Positions 1 through 4,693 of a stretch of DNA of 8,446 bases are shown one piece after another (the first letter of the stretch is position 1; each line of letters begins with the position of its first letter). The notes under the pieces are model-generated. The model saw only the letters and a program-made list of their open reading frames with translations. It was not told where the DNA came from and searched no databases. Made by a program: the position numbers and the translations under genes. Source of the DNA: an uncultured Clostridia bacterium (GTDB lineage: Bacteria; Bacillota; Clostridia; Oscillospirales; Ruminococcaceae); contig CAMWRN010000093.1 of assembly GCA_947176675.1 (NCBI GenBank), forward strand, positions 1 through 8,446, written 5' to 3'.

Positions 1-35
1 GGGAGCGATACGCCGTTTAATACTTTTGTTTTCAT
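1..35 (-). CDS. Start of an unidentified gene running off the left edge (partial)
   Basis: The first eleven codons of an open frame read MKTKVLNGVSL, and the frame is still open at the window edge. Three things support a real gene. The ATG at 35-33 sits 8 nt downstream of a purine-rich GAAAGGCGG ribosome site (44-52). That in turn lies behind a well-formed sigma-A promoter (97-125). The gene also follows the co-directional GH95 gene with a 150-nt gap, enough for its own regulatory region. The visible peptide is too short to assign a family. The basic N-terminus followed by VLNGVSL is not clearly a signal peptide. A start further downstream cannot be excluded because only 35 nt are visible. 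Confidence 0.5.
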   Translation of the reverse strand, partial: MKTKVLNGVSL

Positions 36-43
36 TGAAACAA

Positions 44-52
44 CCGCCTTTC
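44..52 (-). promoter_or_regulatory. Ribosome binding site of the left-edge gene
   Basis: The minus strand reads GAAAGGCGG followed by 8 nt and ATG. It is a one-mismatch version of the AAAGGAGG core at good spacing, and it is the main reason for placing a start codon at 35. Confidence 0.5.
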
Positions 53-69
53 AAAGGTGTAAAATTCTC

Positions 70-85
70 TGAGTCCTCCGACTCA
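70..85 (-). promoter_or_regulatory. Perfect 6-bp inverted repeat in the leader of the left-edge gene (operator or hairpin)
   Basis: On the minus strand TGAGTC, a GGAG loop and GACTCA form a perfect inverted repeat. The -10 box ends at 97, so transcription should start near 90, which puts the repeat about 5 to 20 nt into the transcript. It could be a repressor operator just after the start site or a 5'-leader hairpin. The loop and 3' arm also contain a GGAGG. It is a poor intrinsic terminator for the GH95 gene because only a short, interrupted AATTTT tract follows and the promoter lies between the two. Confidence 0.4.
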
Positions 86-96
86 CATTACATTTG

Positions 97-125
97 ATTA
101 TACAATATTTCCCCGCAAAAATCAA
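97..125 (-). promoter_or_regulatory. Sigma-A promoter for the left-edge gene
   Basis: On the minus strand TTGATT (120-125) is followed by a 17-nt spacer and a perfect TATAAT (97-102). The spacing is ideal and the -35 matches four of six consensus bases. Predicted transcription starts near position 90, giving a leader of about 55 nt before the ATG at 35. The promoter is in the gap after the GH95 stop codon and reads away from GH95, so the left-edge gene can be expressed independently. Confidence 0.7.
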
Positions 126-185
126 TAGCATTTGGCATAAGTTACAAAAATTTCATTTAAAAAATTTCTCACGGTCTCTGCAATA

Positions 186-2486
186 TCAGAAGCCTGTAAC
201 ATTATAGACCTTGCCCTCTTCCGTTTCAAAGCAGGTCACATCTCCGCTTATTTCTGCGGACACGCTTTCCTCTCCGCTTGTTACACTCAGACCCGTACCC
301 ACTACGCTGCACCGGTTTCCGCATTTGGACAGAATTTCAAGCTCCTTGACCTTTCTGCCGCCCCACTTAAAGGACAGCTCAAAGCCGCCCCTTGCTATAA
401 TTCCGCGTACAGAGCCGCTTTCCCATTCGTCGGGAATTGCAGGAAGCAGCGCTATCTCACCGCTGTGGCTTTGCACCAATGCTTCCGCAATACCCGCACC
501 GCCGCCGAAGTTTCCGTCGATCTGGAAGGGCGGATGCATATCAAACATATTTATATTGGTCGACCATGCAAGCAGGGCGGCAATATTCTCGCCCACCCGC
601 GCTCCGTCACCGAGACGCGCCCACATATTTATTATCCACGCTCTCGACCAGCCTGTGTGTCCTCCGCCATGCGTAAGGCGGCGAATCAGGGTTGCTTCCG
701 CAGCAGCCGCAAGCTCGGGAGTATGCCGCTTTGTGATAAGATCATACGGATACAACGCGAAAAGCTGAGAAATATGCCTGTGTCCCGGCTCGGCTTCGTC
801 GTAGTCCTCCGCCCATTCCATGATCTGACCGTACTTGCCGATCTCAGGCTTGGGAAGTCTGTCACGCAGGGATTTTATTTTCGCCGCAAACTCCTTGTCG
901 TCCTCCGGCTTGACAGACTCGTCCAGCGCTTCGGAGCAGTTTATCACCGCCGTAAAAAGCTCGTGCAGTATCTGGCTGTCCATAGACGGTCCCTGACAGA
1001 TAGTACCCTTTGCGCCGTCCTTTGTAATATAGGTATTTTCGGGGGATACCGAAGGACTTGTTATAACTCTGCCCTTGTCGTCCTCAATTAGAAAGTCCGC
1101 AAAAAATTCCGCTGCCTCGCGTATAGTATCGTACTTTTCTGCAAGGAAAAGCTTGTCGCCCGTAAAAAGGTAATGTTCGTACAAATGAGTGCAGAGCCAA
1201 GCCATTCCCATAGGCCAGAGCGTTCCGGGAAGCCATTTGTCCTGCGGAGCGGTATCACCCCATATGTCGGTGTTGTGGTGGCACATAGTTCCGCGGCAGC
1301 GGTACATTTCCCGCGCCGTGACCCGTCCGTTTTCCCGCATACGCTCAATGTGGTCAAACAGGGGAGTGTGACACTCGGACAAATTCTGTATCTCCGCACC
1401 CCAATAGTTCATTTCCGTATTGATGTTTATTGTGTACTTGCCGCCCCATGCAGGCCACATATCCTTATTCCAAATACCCTGTAAATTCAGCGGCAAAGTT
1501 CCCTTACGGCTGCCCGATATCATCAGATAGCGAGAGAAATTGAAGTACATCTCCGTTAGCTTGTTATCCTTTTCGCCGTTCTTTAGCATTTGCAATCTTT
1601 CGTTTGTGGGAAGCTCCGCATTTCCGCCGCTGTTGTCGCACAGGTCAATGGCACAGCGTTCATAGAGCGAGCGGTAGTCTGCAACGTGCCATGCCATGAG
1701 ATTGAAAAATCCCTTGCGTATTGCGGCTTTAGCCTGGCTTATTGCAAGCTTTTCATAATCAGAGGTGCGGAAAGCGGTCTGACAAGCAATAGTTATAGTT
1801 GCTTCGTCAGCATTTTCCACATGAATACGGTTAGCGTCGCAAACTTTGCAGCATGACTTTCCGGCTTTAGCGGAACAGGAAATTGCCGCCGCGTATGGAA
1901 CTCCGTCAGACATAGTGAAAATAAGCGTGCTTGAGTCGTAGGCTTCGTTTTTGTCATAATCGTCGTCCTTTCCGTCGATAAGGGCAGTAAAGCCTATCTT
2001 GCCCTTTTGGTCAGCGGTAAAATGTATCACGATAACGTTGTCGGGAAAGGACGCGAAAACCGTCCTCGAATATGATACACCGCCGCTTTTCCATTTGGTT
2101 TCGCATACGGAATTTTCAAGGTCGAGACTTCTTTCATAGTCGGTGTAGCCGTCGGCGCCGTCCTGCCATATGTGGAAGTCGCCCAGCGGCTGATAGTGAC
2201 GCTGATTTTCGTTAGTGCCGTAGAACGCGTCGGAACAGAGCGCTTCCGCTTCGGTGGTTTTGCCCTCACGGATAAGACGCCGCATTTTTTCGAGATTATC
2301 ATAAGCCTTTGGGTTGTTTCTTTTGCGAAAACCTCCCGACCATATGGAATCCTCGTTAAGCTGAATAAGTTCGCCGGTAGGCTTTCCGAAAATCATACCG
2401 CCCAGCCTGCCGTTTCCCACAGGGAGAGCTTCATCCCAGTTTTCGGCAGGGGACCTATACCATAGCAGTTCCGATAATTTGTCCAT
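186..2486 (-). CDS. GH95 glycoside hydrolase (alpha-L-fucosidase or alpha-L-galactosidase), cytoplasmic
   Basis: This is a complete 766-residue member of glycoside hydrolase family 95, which removes terminal alpha-linked L-fucose or L-galactose by an inverting mechanism. The N-terminal hallmark is WDEALPVGNGRLGGMIFG (near residues 17-34), then LNEDSIW and HYQPLGDF. The order expected is an N-terminal beta-sandwich (about 1-260), an (alpha/alpha)6 barrel (about 280-660) and a C-terminal beta domain. The active-site region is intact: the paired Asn of the NIN motif (N354, N356) before TEMNYW, the Glu of SPEN (E483, probable general acid) and the Asp of QIDGNFGG (D657). Residue 352, two before the first Asn, is Thr; in the bifidobacterial fucosidase AfcA I recall His there, and Thr in characterised L-galactosidases. 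There is no signal peptide, so it should act on imported oligosaccharides in the cytoplasm. The start at 2486 was chosen over an in-frame ATG 14 codons upstream because AAGGAGG lies 5 nt before it. Family assignment is very secure; sugar specificity is open. Confidence 0.95.
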   Translation of the reverse strand: MDKLSELLWYRSPAENWDEALPVGNGRLGGMIFGKPTGELIQLNEDSIWSGGFRKRNNPKAYDNLEKMRRLIREGKTTEAEALCSDAFYGTNENQRHYQPLGDFHIWQDGADGYTDYERSLDLENSVCETKWKSGGVSYSRTVFASFPDNVIVIHFTADQKGKIGFTALIDGKDDDYDKNEAYDSSTLIFTMSDGVPYAAAISCSAKAGKSCCKVCDANRIHVENADEATITIACQTAFRTSDYEKLAISQAKAAIRKGFFNLMAWHVADYRSLYERCAIDLCDNSGGNAELPTNERLQMLKNGEKDNKLTEMYFNFSRYLMISGSRKGTLPLNLQGIWNKDMWPAWGGKYTININTEMNYWGAEIQNLSECHTPLFDHIERMRENGRVTAREMYRCRGTMCHHNTDIWGDTAPQDKWLPGTLWPMGMAWLCTHLYEHYLFTGDKLFLAEKYDTIREAAEFFADFLIEDDKGRVITSPSVSPENTYITKDGAKGTICQGPSMDSQILHELFTAVINCSEALDESVKPEDDKEFAAKIKSLRDRLPKPEIGKYGQIMEWAEDYDEAEPGHRHISQLFALYPYDLITKRHTPELAAAAEATLIRRLTHGGGHTGWSRAWIINMWARLGDGARVGENIAALLAWSTNINMFDMHPPFQIDGNFGGGAGIAEALVQSHSGEIALLPAIPDEWESGSVRGIIARGGFELSFKWGGRKVKELEILSKCGNRCSVVGTGLSVTSGEESVSAEISGDVTCFETEEGKVYNVTGF

Positions 2487-2491
2487 TATAT

Positions 2492-2498
2492 CCTCCTT
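2492..2498 (-). promoter_or_regulatory. Ribosome binding site of the GH95 gene
   Basis: The minus strand reads AAGGAGG, then ATATA, then ATG. The near-perfect Shine-Dalgarno fixes the start at 2486 and makes the 14-residue upstream extension, which lacks a site of its own, untranslated leader. Confidence 0.85.
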
Positions 2499-2560
2499 TT
2501 GCAAACAATATAAACAAAAATCGCACAATTAAATAAATCTAAGTAAAACGAAAAATCCTA

Positions 2561-2578
2561 TTATGCATAAAGTACTTT
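2561..2578. promoter_or_regulatory. Two overlapping palindromes upstream of GH95 (possible operator)
   Basis: TTATGCATAA (2561-2570) and AAAGTACTTT (2569-2578) are each perfect 10-bp palindromes, and they overlap by two bases. They lie between the terminator of the transport operon and the GH95 start, where a promoter and control site for GH95 are expected. No convincing -35/-10 pair is visible in this AT-rich stretch: CATAAT (2560-2565) and TATATT (2507-2512) both lack a good -35 partner. The operator role is a guess from position and symmetry. Confidence 0.25.
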
Positions 2579-2600
2579 TCATTTTGCTGTATTTTCTGCC

Positions 2601-2632
2601 AAAAAAGGGTACGGGAAAACCGTACCCTTTTT
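2601..2632 (-). terminator. Rho-independent terminator ending the transport operon
   Basis: The perfect 8-bp stem GGGTACGG/CCGTACCC (2607-2614 and 2620-2627) encloses a 5-nt loop and is followed on the minus strand by six T. It starts about 38 nt after the stop codon of the last permease. A run of T also flanks the other side, so it would work in both directions. It separates the ABC-transport unit from GH95, which therefore needs its own promoter or relies on readthrough. Confidence 0.92.
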
Positions 2633-2664
2633 CTGTTTTGCATTTGCGCTTGCATCTGCAAGAT

Positions 2665-3756
2665 TTACATACCTGTAAGACCCGAACGTGCGATACCCTC
2701 TGTAAAGTTCTTTTGCAGACACACATACAGTACAAGTATCGGAAGTATCGAAATCAGACACGCGGCTTCCATCCAAACGATGATCTCACGTGTATTTACC
2801 TGAGCATTCGCGTCGCCGAAAACCAGCACCTTAATGTTGGAGCTGAGGTTTTTCAGTGTCAGCGCGATAGTCTTGTTCTCAGTGAAGAAAGACGTACTTA
2901 CATAGTAGTCGTTCCAATACCATACGATGGAGAACAGGAATACCGTCAGGAATGTTGATCCCGCGTTGGGAACCATTACCCTTACAAAAGCTGTGAAAGG
3001 CGAGCAGCCGTCGAGAGCCGCAGCGTCCTCAAGCTCCTTAGGCAGACCCATAAAGGACTGTCTGAACAGGAAGATAAACAGACCTGCTCTCAGACCGTTT
3101 GCCGTCAGGGCGGGGAGATACATTGTTACGGGTGTGTTGATAAGATTGATGTAGTCGCCCGCGATCATGTGCCAGATGCCCAGAGGGTTAAAGTAACGGA
3201 AGAACATATACTGAGGGATAAGTATGATCTGCGGAGGTACAAGTATCATCATGATAACAACGAAGAAAAGTATCTTCTTGCCCTTGAATTTATACCGCGC
3301 AAAGCCGTATCCCGTAAGTGCACATGTAAGTACCTGAATGATCGAGCAGCCGATGTTGAGCACAAGCGTATTGCCCAGAGTTTTCCAGAAGTCCATTGCT
3401 TTGATAACGTCTTTCAGGTTGCTCATTGTATAGTTCTTGGGGATCCACATGATCGTGGGGTCGTTCATGTCCGAGCTGGGACGGAACGCCGAAGAGATCA
3501 TAAATATCAGCGGGTAGAGAATTATAAAGCAAAGTCCGAAAACAATTAACGCTCTGAATACAGGCCATACAGCGTCTGTGACCTGCTTCCGCCTTAAGTA
3601 TCTCTGCTCCTCGGGAGTAAGGCATTCCAGTCTTTTCTTGAAGCGTTCCCGTTTTTCCTTTCGGGACATTTTGGGTTCCTTGGGCGGCTTCTCCGCTTTG
3701 TGCTTCTGCAGGAAGCCGGAGAGTCCGCCTTTGGTAGTCATTGTAGTATCAGCCAT
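2665..3756 (-). CDS. Carbohydrate ABC transporter permease, MalG-like (second permease)
   Basis: This 363-residue inner-membrane subunit belongs to the binding-protein-dependent carbohydrate importer family (BPD_transp_1, MalG/CUT1 type). Six membrane segments are visible near residues 67-87, 129-149, 162-180, 222-238, 266-284 and 327-347. The cytoplasmic EAA loop that docks to the ATPase is at about 241-263 (ELEDAAALDGCSPFTAF). The C-terminus, QKNFTEGIARSGLTG, resembles the usual QKYFVKGLTAGAVKG ending of MalG-like permeases. The N-terminal cytoplasmic tail is unusually long, about 65 residues, and very rich in Lys, Arg and Glu (KPPKEPKMSRKEKRERFKKR); typical relatives have 10-25. The start at 3756 was preferred to an ATG eight codons upstream because AAGGAGG lies 8 nt before it and no ribosome site precedes the upstream ATG. 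It follows the first permease by 16 nt and is the last gene before the terminator. The substrate is probably an oligosaccharide, but its identity cannot be read from the sequence. Confidence 0.93.
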   Translation of the reverse strand: MADTTMTTKGGLSGFLQKHKAEKPPKEPKMSRKEKRERFKKRLECLTPEEQRYLRRKQVTDAVWPVFRALIVFGLCFIILYPLIFMISSAFRPSSDMNDPTIMWIPKNYTMSNLKDVIKAMDFWKTLGNTLVLNIGCSIIQVLTCALTGYGFARYKFKGKKILFFVVIMMILVPPQIILIPQYMFFRYFNPLGIWHMIAGDYINLINTPVTMYLPALTANGLRAGLFIFLFRQSFMGLPKELEDAAALDGCSPFTAFVRVMVPNAGSTFLTVFLFSIVWYWNDYYVSTSFFTENKTIALTLKNLSSNIKVLVFGDANAQVNTREIIVWMEAACLISILPILVLYVCLQKNFTEGIARSGLTGM

Positions 3757-3764
3757 TTTCTCCG

Positions 3765-3771
3765 CCTCCTT
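3765..3771 (-). promoter_or_regulatory. Ribosome binding site of the second permease
   Basis: AAGGAGG is followed by an 8-nt spacer (CGGAGAAA) and ATG at 3756. It lies inside the longer open frame, which argues that the ATG at 3780, overlapping the stop of the preceding permease, is not the main start. Confidence 0.8.
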
Positions 3772-3772
3772 C

Positions 3773-4693
3773 TTAATCATCGTACCAAACGAGTCTGTTC
3801 ATGATCGCGAATATGATACCCAGAGCCAAAAGAATAATTCCGAAATAGCTCCACGCCATAGCCGCCGAATAGCCGTAACGCCATTCGCTTTGCACGCTCA
3901 GCAATCGTTCCATTACCTGGTTGGTCGGGTCGATAAACGCGTCAATAACCGTATAAACTATGTTTACCAAAATCATCGAAGAAATATAGGGCAGAGTGAT
4001 CTTCCAGAAAAACTCCCATGATGTAGCTCCCTCGATAGCGGCTGCTTCCTTGGCGGAAGCGGGGATACCCTGCAATGCCGAAAGGAAGATGATTATCTGG
4101 ATACCGCATTTCCAAACAAGGTTCAGGATATCCGAGGTTATCTCGGTCAGCATCTCGGTAAAGGTATCGCCGAAGCCGTAGATACCGATAAACTCCAGAA
4201 GCTGATCTACCATGTCCGCCTCAAACATTGTGGAGAACTGTGCAGCCTCGCTGTTTCCGCCTGTTTCCAGGTCGCCGGTGATGATCGCGTAAACAGGACC
4301 TGTTGCGATGATAACGGGCAGGAAGAATACCGCTCTCGCAAATGTTCTTCCGCGGAATTTCTGATTGATTACGATTGCAACGAACAGTGAGAATACAACG
4401 ATAACCGGCAGGTTAAGCGCCATATCTTTCAGAACCTCCACCAGATACTGGCTGAAGTTCGGGTCTTTCAGAAAAGCGTCCTTATAGTTAAGGAAGATAT
4501 CGGTTTTTCCGCCGCTTGTCAGAGATCTTATGTCCAGATAACCCGTTTCGGGAGTTACCGTGTGGAACGAGTAGTAGAAAGACTGAAGAAGCGGTATGAT
4601 GAAGAACATCAGCGCGCCGACAAACCAGAGTGCGATAAATCCGTAGCCGTAAAGACCTTTTTTCTTTTCGTAGGACAAATTAAGTCTTTTCAT
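3773..4693 (-). CDS. Sugar ABC transporter permease, MalF/UgpA-like (first permease)
   Basis: This 306-residue membrane permease of the CUT1 carbohydrate importer type probably pairs with the following permease as a heterodimer. Predicted membrane segments lie near residues 17-37, 92-110, 119-138, 190-208, 236-254 and 279-298. The EAA loop is canonical at about 215-235 (KEAAAIEGATSWEFFWKITLP). The loop between the third and fourth segments (about 139-189) is roughly 50 residues long and acidic, longer than in simple UgpA-like subunits; it should face outside and could contact a binding protein or the DUF5696 product. The start codon overlaps the stop of the DUF5696 gene by one base (TGATG), with AGGAGG (4704-4709) 10 nt upstream, so translation is probably coupled. 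No ATPase or binding-protein gene accompanies it within the window. Confidence 0.93.
   Translation of the reverse strand: MKRLNLSYEKKKGLYGYGFIALWFVGALMFFIIPLLQSFYYSFHTVTPETGYLDIRSLTSGGKTDIFLNYKDAFLKDPNFSQYLVEVLKDMALNLPVIVVFSLFVAIVINQKFRGRTFARAVFFLPVIIATGPVYAIITGDLETGGNSEAAQFSTMFEADMVDQLLEFIGIYGFGDTFTEMLTEITSDILNLVWKCGIQIIIFLSALQGIPASAKEAAAIEGATSWEFFWKITLPYISSMILVNIVYTVIDAFIDPTNQVMERLLSVQSEWRYGYSAAMAWSYFGIILLALGIIFAIMNRLVWYDD

Noticed and set aside
136..185. A terminator directly after GH95
   Set aside because: The AT-rich stretch has T runs and weak A/T symmetry but no GC-containing stem, so I cannot support an intrinsic terminator there.
465..1091. 208-codon plus-strand open frame inside GH95
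   Set aside because: It is wholly antisense to a well-supported GH95 gene, has no recognisable domain and shows shadow-like composition.
2487..2528. 14-residue N-terminal extension of GH95 (MCDFCLYCLQKEDI)
   Set aside because: No ribosome site precedes the upstream ATG, while AAGGAGG lies 5 nt before the internal ATG at 2486, whose protein begins just ahead of the family's conserved N-terminal motif.
2640..2664. Short ATGCAA-type repeats after the last permease
   Set aside because: Two copies of a six-base word in 25 nt is within chance and has no evident role.
2529..2958. Open frames on both strands around the terminator at 2601-2632
   Set aside because: They run through the terminator hairpin and into the permease in wrong frames, with no ribosome sites or domain resemblance.
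3757..3780. Eight-residue extension of the second permease (MIKKEAEK)
   Set aside because: The AAGGAGG that serves the ATG at 3756 lies within this extension and no ribosome site precedes the ATG at 3780.
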